Origin: Bacteroidales bacterium
Lineage (GTDB): Bacteria > Bacteroidota > Bacteroidia > Bacteroidales > WCHB1-69
Assembly: GCA_017525245.1 (NCBI GenBank)
Contig: JAFXTE010000011.1
Coordinates: 62,001-126,000 of the forward strand
Direction: 5' to 3'
DNA length: 64,000 nucleotides
Shown here piece after piece: positions 43,807 to 52,481 of this stretch; the stretch's first letter is position 1, and each line of letters starts with the position of its first letter. Both the position numbers and the translations under genes were made by a program. Under the pieces are notes generated by a model that saw only the letters and a list, made by a program, of their open reading frames with translations, was not told the DNA's origin and searched no databases.

Positions 43807-44805
43807 TTACCGCATATTCTCCTCAATCCACTTCCCGATTTCCGATTCCGAGAGGCCGCCGCCCTCAAAGCGGTTGACCTCCACGCCGTCTTTCAGCAAA
43901 ACGACGGTCGGCACTACTTTCACGCCAAAGCGGTTTGCGGTCACGGGGGACTCGTCAATGTCGATTTTGAAGAAGGCAACCGTCTTGCGGTGCTGGCGAG
44001 CAAGGTTCTCCAAGCGTGGTTCCAGCAGCCGGCACGGACCGCACCATCTCGCCCCGAAATCCAACAGCACGTATCCCTTCTTCACCTTATTGTCGAAAAC
44101 CTCATCGGAGATCTTTTCCACATACTTTCCCTCTTTCTGGGTGAGCATCTCGTTGATTTTCAAGCTGTCGCATTCACGATAGACAAAGTTGCCCTCCTCG
44201 TCCTGAGTGATGACAATGGCCTTCTCCTCGTCGGGAAGGGCGAACAGCGCCATATCCACATCTCCGTAGCGCAAGTCCTGTAACTCCTTGGAGGTGCGCA
44301 TCCTTATCCCTTTCATCGTCAGCTCGGATTCCGATTTCACCACGAGCCCATATTGAAGGTCTGCGAAAACCCCATAATTGAAAGGTATCTTGAAAGAGGT
44401 GTCGATCCAAACGGTGCTTTTCCCTTGCATCATTTCCGTTTCAATCTCGTATTCCACCCGGAGACAGGAGTATCCATTGACGGGAACAAGGGTGTCCGAA
44501 AACAGCAGTGGCGTGTCGTCGGAGCTTTTTTCCATCGCCTTTCTGGTGACAATCGGAGTTCCCATCATGGATTGGATACTCACAAGCTCTTGTGAATCAT
44601 CCCTATAGATGATTTTTGATTTTATATCGGGCATGTCAGACACGACATTATCCCCTTTATAATATTCCACAAACTTCGATTCAGAGGCCATCCCTCCCGA
44701 CGTTTTTTGCACGTATGTCAGCCGGCCTTCGAACGACGGCTGAGCGAAGATGCTGCTGAAGGAGATGACGGTTAACAGGAGGAAGATAAGGGTGAGGTGT
44801 TTCAT
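43807..44805 (-). CDS. Secreted DUF4412-like/thioredoxin fusion protein
   Basis: The 332-residue protein starts at MKHLTLIFLLLTVISFSSIFAQ, a signal peptide. Residues about 22-200 look like a LolA/DUF4412-type barrel half (FEGRLTYVQKTSGG, STVWIDTSFKIPFNYGVF). The C-terminal 100 residues are a thioredoxin domain: KKGYVLLDFGARWCGPCRLLEPRL with WCGPC near residue 262, and VVPTVVLLKDG with the cis-Pro. It probably acts in the periplasm as a thiol oxidoreductase. The -7 box is at 44828-44835. It lies 36 bases downstream of a sigma-factor partner gene but seems to have its own promoter. Confidence 0.78.
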   Translation of the reverse strand: MKHLTLIFLLLTVISFSSIFAQPSFEGRLTYVQKTSGGMASESKFVEYYKGDNVVSDMPDIKSKIIYRDDSQELVSIQSMMGTPIVTRKAMEKSSDDTPLLFSDTLVPVNGYSCLRVEYEIETEMMQGKSTVWIDTSFKIPFNYGVFADLQYGLVVKSESELTMKGIRMRTSKELQDLRYGDVDMALFALPDEEKAIVITQDEEGNFVYRECDSLKINEMLTQKEGKYVEKISDEVFDNKVKKGYVLLDFGARWCGPCRLLEPRLENLARQHRKTVAFFKIDIDESPVTANRFGVKVVPTVVLLKDGVEVNRFEGGGLSESEIGKWIEENMR

Positions 44806-44827
44806 AAGACCTTTGGTTTTAGAGTGG

Positions 44828-44835
44828 CAAAGATA
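44828..44835 (-). promoter_or_regulatory. -7 box TATCTTTG for the thioredoxin fusion gene
   Basis: It is a TAnnTTTG match 22 bases before the ATG at 44805. Confidence 0.55.
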
Positions 44836-44841
44836 CACTTT

Positions 44842-45405
44842 TTATTCTTTCAGCAACTCGTCGATTTCCTCACCTAGGTCGTTGTATTGCTTCTTTGTCC
44901 GCTTGGCAAACCATGGTCCAGCAAGAGAAGCGGCAATACATCCGATAAGCGTAGAGGCAAAAAAATCGCGCTCATATAGGTAAAGGTAGATAAACATAAC
45001 CACCAGTAAAATCAAAGCTATAATTCGTATAATGATTTGCTTGCGCTTTGAGTAAGAGCTGCTTTTACGCATACTTTCCCGTAATGAGAGAAGCCCTTCG
45101 CGACTTTGGACATCGGCTTTTCGGAGACCGTTGGTTGAAATAAGGCTGTCCAACACAATCCAAGCCAGGAAGATGTCAACGGGGAGCAAAAGCCACCAAG
45201 GCCACTGGAGGATAAGGTTAGAAGCGGTTATCACAATCACCAGAAAAATAGCGGAAAACAAATTCTTCCGATAGAGTTGTTTACTGTATCGTTTCACCGC
45301 ACGCTGCCATACCTCCTTGTTGAAGATGCTGTGCTGCTCCACATTCTGCTGCAGGTCGTGCAGTTCCTGCTGCAGTTCGCTTTTGATGTCTTCGTACTGT
45401 TCCAT
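44842..45405 (-). CDS. Membrane partner of ECF sigma factor, copy B (putative anti-sigma)
   Basis: The 187-residue protein starts MEQYEDIKSELQQELHDLQQ, a cytoplasmic helical segment. It has two pairs of membrane segments (LFSAIFLVIVITASNLILQW, WWLLLPVDIFLAWIVLDSLI; IIIRIIALILLVVMFIYLYLY). A conserved middle part is GLRKADVQSREGLLSLR. It begins 14 bases after the ECF sigma gene. Position and topology suggest it holds the sigma factor at the membrane. No zinc-binding anti-sigma motif (HxxxCxxC) is present, so the mechanism is unknown. Its paralog is at 48913. Confidence 0.65.
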   Translation of the reverse strand: MEQYEDIKSELQQELHDLQQNVEQHSIFNKEVWQRAVKRYSKQLYRKNLFSAIFLVIVITASNLILQWPWWLLLPVDIFLAWIVLDSLISTNGLRKADVQSREGLLSLRESMRKSSSYSKRKQIIIRIIALILLVVMFIYLYLYERDFFASTLIGCIAASLAGPWFAKRTKKQYNDLGEEIDELLKE

Positions 45406-45419
45406 ATCTGTTTTGAGGT

Positions 45420-45914
45420 TTAGTCGGTGAATGATTTGAGTTTCTCGCGTATGCGCACCAAACGCACGCTGACGTTATCGACGGTGATGCCGAGGATGGC
45501 GGCGATCTCGTCGTAGGGCAGGTCTTCAAGCCAAAGCAGAATCAGTGCGCGGTCGAAAGGATGCAGTCGTGCGATGCGCTTGTGGAGGCGGCTGGCGGCG
45601 GGACAGGCCTCCTCGGCGGCGAAAAGGTCGATGTCCATTTCCAAGGGCATGCAGTCGGGCCGGCGGCGGTTGCGTTTGTCGAGGGTCACGCAAGTATTCA
45701 GCGCCACACGATAGACCCACGTTTTGGCCGAGCTGCGCCCTTCGAAGCCGTCGATGCCCTGCCAGAGGCGTATCAGCACCTCTTGAGCGAGGTCGTCCGC
45801 TTCTTGCCGGTCGTTGGCGAAGAGGTAGCACACCGAGTAGATGGTCTGCCGCTGCTCCTGCATTAACCGCTCGAAGTCGCGCTCTTTCTGTTCTTTGTCT
45901 TTTTTCTGCTTCAT
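45420..45914 (-). CDS. ECF sigma factor, copy B
   Basis: The 164-residue protein is a group 4 sigma-70 factor. Region 2 shows RQTIYSVCYLFANDRQEADDLAQEVLIRLW with the AKTWVYRVALNTC segment (-10 recognition). Region 4 shows LHPFDRALILLWLEDLPYDEIAAILGITVDNVSVRLVRIREKL, the helix-turn-helix for the -35. It differs from copy A (49506) by about five residues and at very few bases. It is followed by its membrane partner. Confidence 0.92.
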   Translation of the reverse strand: MKQKKDKEQKERDFERLMQEQRQTIYSVCYLFANDRQEADDLAQEVLIRLWQGIDGFEGRSSAKTWVYRVALNTCVTLDKRNRRRPDCMPLEMDIDLFAAEEACPAASRLHKRIARLHPFDRALILLWLEDLPYDEIAAILGITVDNVSVRLVRIREKLKSFTD

Positions 45915-46030
45915 CTTTCAGACATTGTTTTCCTTTTGACTACGAAGGTGGCGATACACCTCAAACTCAAAAAATGGCAATACCAAACTTCTGGGATTTC
46001 TCATTCAGGCTGGATTTATAAAGCCAAAGC

Positions 46031-48859
46031 CTATTGCTGCATCGTCGTCGGCTGCATATCGACACGAGTGTAGATTTCGGGGTGGAAGTACTTTTTCATG
46101 AATTCGACCATCTCTTTCTTGGTAACCGAATTGACGATGTTGTCGTATTCGGAAGGCGCGATAATCGGCTCATCTTGGATAACCTTGCCGCTGATATAGC
46201 CTAACCAGAAGCTGTTGGATTGGATGTTCTTGGCACGGGTGCTGGTCATCTGCTTCTTGATGAGGGCCATGGTCTTATTGTCCGGACCCTTGGCCTTGAA
46301 GTCGTTAAGAATCTTGAGGCTGGCAGTAGCCAATTTGTCGGTCTTCACCGGGTCGCAACCTAAGAGAATCATCAGGGTTATTTCAGGACGAGGCAGTTTG
46401 CCGGCGCTCATACTTACCGTCGGGGAATAGACATCGCCCATCTTTTCACGCACAATCTTGACGAACAGGATGTCTAATGCCTCACCGATCATATCGGTGA
46501 TGATGGCGTTGCGGTAGCTCCAGTCGATGGGGTTGGTGATGAACATGCCCATCCAGCCCTGTTCCTCGGTACCGGCATAAACGGTTTGCGTAGAGGCCTT
46601 GTCGGGACGCGGTTTCAGTACGTTGAGGTTGTAGTTCTCTTTCTTACCGGATTCGGTCTTCAGGGAACCGAGATAGAGTTCCACAAATTGTTTCATCTCC
46701 GTCTCATCGTAGTTGCCCACGAAAAAGAAGGTAAAGTCAGCGGGATTGGCGAAACGCTCCTTGTAGATCTGCACGGCGCGATCGAAGTCAGTCTGTTTCA
46801 GATATTCCTCATCGTAAGAGAAGAACTGTTTCATATAGGGGTCGTTATTGTTAGCGGCTTCAATCAACTGGCCCAAGAACTGGTACATCGGTTGTGCTTG
46901 GAGCATCTTGATGCCCTCGCGGCTCTCGTCCATCATCAATTCGAAAGCGTTGGTGTCGATGCGCGGATTGGAGAAGAAAGCGTTAAGATATTGGAAGAAG
47001 AGCTCCAGGTCTTTCGGGGAAGAAGAACCGTTGAAACCTTCTGACAACAGTTTGATTTCAGGATAAAGGCTTACGTTTTTGCCCTTCATCTTCTTCGACA
47101 GGGAGTTGTAATCCAGACCGGCTATACCGCCATGGTTGATAATGTCGCAAGCGAAATCAGCGGAAGCCAGATCTTTCACGGGATAGAGCGTTTTGCCGCC
47201 CTTGCTGATGGCGGTAAACAGAATCTCATCGTTCTTATAGTCGGTTTTCTTCAGATAGACAGTGATGCCGTTAGAGAGCGTCCATTTCTCGGCACCTACG
47301 GTCTCGATTGTCTCCACATTTGTGATTTTGCCGGGCTTCAGTGTCTCCTTTTCGAGGATTTCCTGATCCTTATAGGTATCCACATAAGGTTGTACATTAG
47401 TTAAAGACTTGTCTTTCAATATAGAAAGGATCTCGTCCTTGCCAGGAACGGTGACGCCTTCTTTGTCTGGGGCGGTGACAACGGCCACCATATTATCTTC
47501 CGTCACCCAATTCTTGGCCAATGCATTGATTTCCTCCAAGGTAATATCTCCCATCAGCTTCTTGGCGTAATTGTTCTCACGTTTTGCACCCGGGATGGGG
47601 TCTTGATGCAGGAAGTTGTTGACGTATTCGGAGGCGAAACTGGCAGATTCGGTCTTGTCAGCCTCCTTGGCCGCCTTGTCGTAGAGCTCCAGGAGTTCCT
47701 CTTTGGCACGATCGAGTTCGGTCTGCAGGAAACCGTATTTCAGCACGCGGTAGTCCTCTTGCAGGAGCGCGCGCAGCGCATCGGGAATGCGGTTTTCCTT
47801 AGCTATGGCTTCCAAAGCGTAAGCATCGGTGTTACCGTAAAAGTTGCCATATCCGCCGTTGGCACCCATGAACGGGCACTTCGGGTCCAGCGCCATTTCC
47901 GTAAAGCGGGTGTCCAACATGGTGTTATAGAGGTCGATGCAAAGTTGTTCACGGAAATCACCGATGGTCTTCATCGGAGTGTGTTCGTGCTTGCGGATGA
48001 CCATCACCATGTTGCCGGTGGCTTCCTTGTCAGTGCAGACGGCCACGAGCGGTTCCTTGTTGGGGGCGATTCCGTAGGTCTCTTTCTTGCGGGGGGGTTG
48101 TTTGGCGGGGATGTTGCCGAACATAGCTTTGATTTTGCCTTCCACTTCCGCCACGTTGATATCACCTACCACAATCACCGCCTGTAGGTCTGGACGATAC
48201 CAATCGTTGTAAAAGTCCTTGATGACTTGGTAGTCAAAGGTTTGCAGAATGTCAAGCTTACCGATGGGCATACGGTCGGCGTAGCGGGAACCTTGCATCA
48301 GGATCGGCCAATACTCCTTGCGCATACGGTCCACGGCACCGAGACCGAGGCGGTGTTCCTCGATAATGACACCGCGTTCCTCGTCAATCTCCTTGTTGTC
48401 GAAGAGCAGACCGGCAGCCCAGCCTCTCATGATTTTGAGGCCGAGGTCAATGTTGGAGGGATCGTCCGTCGGCATGGGGATCATATAGACCGTCTCGTCG
48501 AAGTAGGTATTGGCGTTGAGGTCGGCACCAAACACCACGCCCTTGCTGCGGAGCTGGTCAACCATAGTGTTGCCAGGGAAACCCTCGATGCCGTTGAAGG
48601 CCATGTGCTCGGTAAAGTGCGCCAAGCCCTGCTGGTTGTCGTTCTCCTGGTTGGAGCCGACATTCACCGCGAGACGGAACTCCACACGATTCTTCGGGTA
48701 GGTGTTCTTGCGGATATAATAGGTCAGACCGTTGTCCAATTTGCCGATGACCACGTTGGGGTCGGCCTTGATGGGATCGTTCAGGTTCAGGTCACTCTTC
48801 TGCGCGAAAACGGCCAACGCACAGATCATCGCCATCATAAACAAAAATACTTTCTTCAT
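46031..48859 (-). CDS. Secreted M16 peptidase, copy A
   Basis: The 942-residue zinc peptidase has a signal peptide (MKKVFLFMMAMICALAVFAQ). GLAHFTEHMAFNG holds the inverted zinc motif HxxEH (His81, Glu84, His85), and EERGVIIEEHRLG gives the third ligand. A second M16-type half follows from about residue 520 with the inactive copy (YNSLSKKMKGKNVSLYP). The double-domain size is that of PqqL/insulinase-like peptidases in the periplasm. A close paralog, about 80 percent identical by eye, is at 60742. It lies between two ECF sigma/partner pairs on the same strand. Confidence 0.92.
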   Translation of the reverse strand: MKKVFLFMMAMICALAVFAQKSDLNLNDPIKADPNVVIGKLDNGLTYYIRKNTYPKNRVEFRLAVNVGSNQENDNQQGLAHFTEHMAFNGIEGFPGNTMVDQLRSKGVVFGADLNANTYFDETVYMIPMPTDDPSNIDLGLKIMRGWAAGLLFDNKEIDEERGVIIEEHRLGLGAVDRMRKEYWPILMQGSRYADRMPIGKLDILQTFDYQVIKDFYNDWYRPDLQAVIVVGDINVAEVEGKIKAMFGNIPAKQPPRKKETYGIAPNKEPLVAVCTDKEATGNMVMVIRKHEHTPMKTIGDFREQLCIDLYNTMLDTRFTEMALDPKCPFMGANGGYGNFYGNTDAYALEAIAKENRIPDALRALLQEDYRVLKYGFLQTELDRAKEELLELYDKAAKEADKTESASFASEYVNNFLHQDPIPGAKRENNYAKKLMGDITLEEINALAKNWVTEDNMVAVVTAPDKEGVTVPGKDEILSILKDKSLTNVQPYVDTYKDQEILEKETLKPGKITNVETIETVGAEKWTLSNGITVYLKKTDYKNDEILFTAISKGGKTLYPVKDLASADFACDIINHGGIAGLDYNSLSKKMKGKNVSLYPEIKLLSEGFNGSSSPKDLELFFQYLNAFFSNPRIDTNAFELMMDESREGIKMLQAQPMYQFLGQLIEAANNNDPYMKQFFSYDEEYLKQTDFDRAVQIYKERFANPADFTFFFVGNYDETEMKQFVELYLGSLKTESGKKENYNLNVLKPRPDKASTQTVYAGTEEQGWMGMFITNPIDWSYRNAIITDMIGEALDILFVKIVREKMGDVYSPTVSMSAGKLPRPEITLMILLGCDPVKTDKLATASLKILNDFKAKGPDNKTMALIKKQMTSTRAKNIQSNSFWLGYISGKVIQDEPIIAPSEYDNIVNSVTKKEMVEFMKKYFHPEIYTRVDMQPTTMQQ

Positions 48860-48892
48860 AAACGTTTGTGTTAAAATAATTGCAACATTTCC

Positions 48893-48918
48893 TTAGACTT
48901 AAGACTTGGGACTTAAGA
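48893..48918. repeat. GACTTAAGACTT repeat before M16 copy A
   Basis: Three units (TTAGACTTAAG, ACTTGGG, ACTTAAG) fill most of the 53-base gap between the partner gene and M16 copy A. No -7 box is seen here, so the peptidase may be read from upstream. Confidence 0.65.
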
Positions 48919-49491
48919 GGGTTGGGATTCGTTCAGTAGCTCGTCGATTTCCTCGCTAAGCTCGTCGTAGCGTTTCGTCACCTCCCGGGTTCTTTTGCGA
49001 CCAAAGGAGCCATTAAAGAAGCTGCCCCAAATAATCATGGAGAAGAAGGCCATGCGATCGTAAAAAAAGAGGAAAACTTCAAGTACTAGAAACAAAATGA
49101 TACCGATTATTCGGATGAAGGTGCGTTTGCGTTTTGAGTAGGTGTTTAAACTATCCCGCAACGAGAGGAGACCTTCGCGGCTCTGCACGTCGGCCTTCCG
49201 GAGACCAATTATGGCGAAAAGGCTGTCAACCGCTATCCAAACAAAGTACAGGTCGCACAAGAGGATAAGCCACCAAGGCCACTTGATGAGAGTGAGAGCG
49301 ACGGTTAAGGCAATCGTGATGACTACTGTCGCTCCTGCGAGAAAAGCGTTTTGCCAGTAGAGTTCATTGCTGGACTGTTTCACCGTCTCCCGCCATGCGT
49401 CATTGTTGAAGCTGCTGTGTTGCTCCACATTCTGCTGCAGGTCTTGCAATTCCTGCTGCAGTTCGCTTTTGATGTCTTCGTACTGTTCCAT
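48913..49491 (-). CDS. Membrane partner of ECF sigma factor, copy A (putative anti-sigma)
   Basis: The 192-residue protein has the same start as copy B (MEQYEDIKSELQQEL, then QQNVEQHS) and the same middle motif RKADVQSREGLLSLR. The membrane segments (FLAGATVVITIALTVALTLI, WLILLCDLYFVWIAVDSLFA, IIGIILFLVLEVFLFFY) differ a lot from copy B. The C-terminal cytoplasmic part is EEIDELLNES versus EEIDELLKE. So the ends that probably contact the sigma factor are conserved while the membrane parts diverged. Role inferred from context. Confidence 0.65.
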   Translation of the reverse strand: MEQYEDIKSELQQELQDLQQNVEQHSSFNNDAWRETVKQSSNELYWQNAFLAGATVVITIALTVALTLIKWPWWLILLCDLYFVWIAVDSLFAIIGLRKADVQSREGLLSLRDSLNTYSKRKRTFIRIIGIILFLVLEVFLFFYDRMAFFSMIIWGSFFNGSFGRKRTREVTKRYDELSEEIDELLNESQPS

Positions 49492-49505
49492 ATCTGTTTT
49501 GAGGT

Positions 49506-50000
49506 TTAGTCGGTGAATGATTTGAGTTTCTCGCGTATGCGTACCAGCCGTACGCTGACATTATCAACCGAGATGCCGAGGATGGCGGCAATCTCGTCGT
49601 AGGGCAGGTCTTCGAGCCAAAGCAGAATCAGTGCGCGGTCGAAAGGATGCAGTCGTGCGATGCGCTTGTGGAGGCGGCTGGCGGCGGGACAGGCCTCCTC
49701 ATCAGCGAAAAGGTCGATGTCCATTTCCAAGGGCATGCAGTCGGGACGGCGGCGGTTGCGCTTGTCGAAGGTAACGCAGGTGTTCAGGGCCACGCGATAG
49801 ACCCACGTTTTGGCTGAGCTGCGCCCTTCGAAACTGTCGATGCCCTGCCAGAGGCGTATCAGCACCTCTTGGGCGAGGTCGTCCGCTTCCTGGCGGTCGT
49901 TAGCGAAGAGGTAGCACACAGAGTAGATGGTCTGCCGCTGCTCCTGCACTAACCGCTCGAAGTCGCGTTCTTTCTGTTCTTTGTCTTTTTTCTGCTTCAT
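49506..50000 (-). CDS. ECF sigma factor, copy A
   Basis: The 164-residue group 4 sigma-70 factor has the same region 2 and region 4 motifs as copy B. Visible differences are V/M at the VQEQ start, S/G in IDSFEG, F/L in VTFDK, D/A in FADEE, and S/T in GISVDN. It is the first gene of a run: sigma, partner, M16 peptidase, sigma, partner. The DNA before both sigma starts is nearly identical (CTTTCAGACATTG and TTTTGACTACGAAGG on the plus strand), so both probably share a promoter type. Confidence 0.92.
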   Translation of the reverse strand: MKQKKDKEQKERDFERLVQEQRQTIYSVCYLFANDRQEADDLAQEVLIRLWQGIDSFEGRSSAKTWVYRVALNTCVTFDKRNRRRPDCMPLEMDIDLFADEEACPAASRLHKRIARLHPFDRALILLWLEDLPYDEIAAILGISVDNVSVRLVRIREKLKSFTD

Positions 50001-50091
50001 CTTTCAGACATTGTTTTCCTTTTGACTACGAAGGGGGATGAAAAACTACACCTTAAACCTCAAATTTGTTATTATTTTGGGGAACGTATTA

Positions 50092-51450
50092 TCATTTCAA
50101 TCCTGTCAGGTTTATACGATAGGTCAGGTCGTCGTTGCTGTCGTGCTGGAAAAACATTAGCATATAGATAGGCAAATAGACTAATCGGGCTTTTGCATGA
50201 ACGTTATCCTGACAGAAGACAAACGCCTTCGGAATGGCATATTCGTCATTATCCATAATATTGCTCAGTGCGCGATGCCGTTCGAAATCCTTTCCCGATT
50301 TCACCTCAATGGGCAGTGCTTCACCCTGATGTTCTACCACAAAGTCGAGCTCTCCTTGCTTTTTGCTGTTAAAATAGAACAAGTCATGGTCGATAGCGAA
50401 ACCGTGGGCGTATAGTTCCTGGGCGACGAGGTTCTCGAAAGCTGCTCCATAGTTGACATTCATGTTGCTCAACAGACGGACTTGAATGTCACCTCCATAC
50501 ATGGCTGCCAATAGTCCCACGTCGTTGAGGAACAGCTTGAAGAGGTTGCGTTGCTTGTTCAGCAGCAAAGGCATCTGCGGCGCTTCCACATTATAAGCCG
50601 GAATGGCAACGCCCGCATCCTTCAGCCAAAGGAAACCGCTCTCATAGCGGGCAAAACGAGCTTTCTCTTTCAACTCCTTCAGGATGAAGCGTTTGTTCTT
50701 GGCGTTCAATTCCGAGGGAATCAGATTATAGATTTCTTCAATTTGAAGCTTACGCCCCTTGTCATACTTCGTGATGTCACGTTTGTAGGTCCGGATGATG
50801 TCGCGTTGCTCGTTGAGGACATTCCTTAAATTATTGGTGTCCAAATATTTTTGCACAGCAGCGGGCATTCCGCCAACAATCATATAGAGCGTGACCACTT
50901 CCAGCATTTTTTGATGGACAAACTCATCGACTGGGATAAGTCCGTCATAACAGTCTTTAAGATGACCGATTATTTCATCGCTGATTCCCAAGGCCTCGGT
51001 AAATTCCTCCAAATCAAGTGGATACATCTCCAATTCTCCCATATATCCCACTGGAACACTACGTAAGTCTTTGAGTTCAACCCCTAAAAGGGAACCGCTC
51101 ATGACATATTGGTAGCTTCCCTCTTCCACGAGAAACTTGATGGCTGTCACGATTTCATCGCATTCCTGAATCTCGTCAAAGAAAATAAGGGTTTTGCCAG
51201 GAACCAGTTTCCTGCGTGTGAAAGCCGAGATGCGCATCAGCAATTCCTTAGCACCCTGCGGACGACGGAACATCTCCACAGCATTAGGTTGCTCAATGAA
51301 ATTGATTTCAACCATGTGTTCAAATAGCTCTTTGCCGATTGTCCGAATGGCAAAGGTCTTACCAACCTGTCTTGCTCCAGTCACCAACAATGCGCGTTTG
51401 TCGTTGGAAAAAAAGTCTCTCAAGAAATGATATGCTTTTCTATTAATCAT
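50092..51450 (-). CDS. AAA_14/DUF4143 ATP-binding protein
   Basis: The 452-residue protein starts at MINRKAYHFLRDFF; an upstream frame would include the -7 box at 51472-51479. LLVTGARQVGKTFAI is the Walker A region, TLIFFDEIQECDEIV Walker B, and YVMSGSLLGVELK sensor 1. The DUF4143 domain follows (FEEFTEALGIS-like start, LVAQELYAHGF, ELDFVVEHQGEALPIEVKSGKDF with nuclease-like ELDFVV and EVKSG residues). Its role in Bacteroidota is unknown. A decayed relative with the same domain pair is at 42848. Confidence 0.88.
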   Translation of the reverse strand: MINRKAYHFLRDFFSNDKRALLVTGARQVGKTFAIRTIGKELFEHMVEINFIEQPNAVEMFRRPQGAKELLMRISAFTRRKLVPGKTLIFFDEIQECDEIVTAIKFLVEEGSYQYVMSGSLLGVELKDLRSVPVGYMGELEMYPLDLEEFTEALGISDEIIGHLKDCYDGLIPVDEFVHQKMLEVVTLYMIVGGMPAAVQKYLDTNNLRNVLNEQRDIIRTYKRDITKYDKGRKLQIEEIYNLIPSELNAKNKRFILKELKEKARFARYESGFLWLKDAGVAIPAYNVEAPQMPLLLNKQRNLFKLFLNDVGLLAAMYGGDIQVRLLSNMNVNYGAAFENLVAQELYAHGFAIDHDLFYFNSKKQGELDFVVEHQGEALPIEVKSGKDFERHRALSNIMDNDEYAIPKAFVFCQDNVHAKARLVYLPIYMLMFFQHDSNDDLTYRINLTGLK

Positions 51451-51471
51451 AACACTCAGTATTTCAGACTG

Positions 51472-51479
51472 CAAAGATA
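51472..51479 (-). promoter_or_regulatory. -7 box TATCTTTG for the ATPase gene
   Basis: It is a TAnnTTTG match 21 bases before the chosen ATG at 51450. This rules out the in-frame ATG at 51492 as start. Confidence 0.6.
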
Positions 51480-51518
51480 ATATTTTTTTCATTATCCAAA
51501 AAAAACACTATCTATTTT

Positions 51519-51565
51519 TGACACTTTTCCAAGGTTAAATGCTGTCATTTCTGACACTTTTCCAA
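51519..51565. repeat. 14-base direct repeat upstream of the ATPase gene
   Basis: TGACACTTTTCCAA occurs at 51519-51532 and 51552-51565. It lies upstream of the ATPase -7 box and is a candidate operator pair. Confidence 0.7.
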
Positions 51566-51599
51566 TATTTGCCCACATCGCCCTGGGCGGAGATTGAAA

Positions 51600-52481
51600 T
51601 TAATACCTCGGATGGAACAACGCGATGTTCGTCCGTAAGTAATCTTGGTCCAGATGCGTGTAAATTTCAGTGGTGGTGATGCTTTCATGGCCGAGCATTT
51701 CTTGCACGGCGCGGAGGTCGGCGCCGCCTTCGATGAGGTGCGTGGCGAAGGAGTGCCGGAACGTGTGCGGACTCACCGTCTTGTCGATGCCTGCCGCCGC
51801 TACCCACTTCTTCACGAGCATGAAGACCATCTCGCGGGTGAGGTGCGCCCCCCTGCGGTTCAGGAAGACATAATCTTCCTCGCCCTTCTTGATTTTCAGC
51901 AGTTTACGTTTACCTTCAACATATTGGTTCACAGCATTTATGGCCGTTTTTCCGATGGGAATCAGCCGTTCTTTGTTGCCCTTGCCAACTACCTTGATGA
52001 AACCGTCGTCGAAGAAGAGGTTGGAGAGACGCAAGGTCACTAACTCGCTGACACGCAGCCCACAACCGTACATCACCTCCACCATGGCGCGGTTGCGATG
52101 GCCTTCCGGCGTGCTCAAGTCTATCACGTCCATGATGCTCTGGATTTCCTCAACGGTCAGCACGTCAGGGAGATGCATTCCGATTTTGGGCGCGTCCAAC
52201 AGCTCCGTCGGGTCGTCCTCACGCACGTTGGCATAGATGAGGTAGCGGTAGAAAGCCCGCATTCCGGAGACAATCCGTGCCTGCGACCGTGCGTTGAAAT
52301 CCGATTCGTATAGGTGTTTCAGAAACTTCTGTAACTCCTCGAAAGTGGCGTCGGCTATTTTGTCCTCGCCCAGAAAGTCCGCCAACAGCTGCACATCGTG
52401 CAAATAGGCCTCCACGCTCTTGGGTGAGAGGCCTTTTTCATAGACTAAATATTGCCGGAAACGGGCGATTTGCGCGTTCAT
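51600..52481 (-). CDS. xerD: Tyrosine recombinase XerD-like
   Basis: The 293-residue recombinase has the core-binding N-terminal domain (FRQYLVYEKGLSPKSVEAYLHDVQ) and the catalytic domain. The catalytic residues are Arg in GCGLRVSELVTLRLSN, Lys in the beta-hairpin GKGNKERLIPI, HxxR in SPHTFRHSFATHLIEGG, and the Tyr in TTTEIYTHLD. Length and position fit XerD, which with XerC resolves chromosome dimers at dif. The ATG overlaps the cinA stop by four bases (ATGA). Confidence 0.88.
   Translation of the reverse strand: MNAQIARFRQYLVYEKGLSPKSVEAYLHDVQLLADFLGEDKIADATFEELQKFLKHLYESDFNARSQARIVSGMRAFYRYLIYANVREDDPTELLDAPKIGMHLPDVLTVEEIQSIMDVIDLSTPEGHRNRAMVEVMYGCGLRVSELVTLRLSNLFFDDGFIKVVGKGNKERLIPIGKTAINAVNQYVEGKRKLLKIKKGEEDYVFLNRRGAHLTREMVFMLVKKWVAAAGIDKTVSPHTFRHSFATHLIEGGADLRAVQEMLGHESITTTEIYTHLDQDYLRTNIALFHPRY

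Noticed and set aside
51600-52481. XerD-like recombinase as integrase of a mobile element
   Set aside because: It overlaps cinA in an ordinary operon, has the XerD length and lacks flanking att repeats or phage genes.
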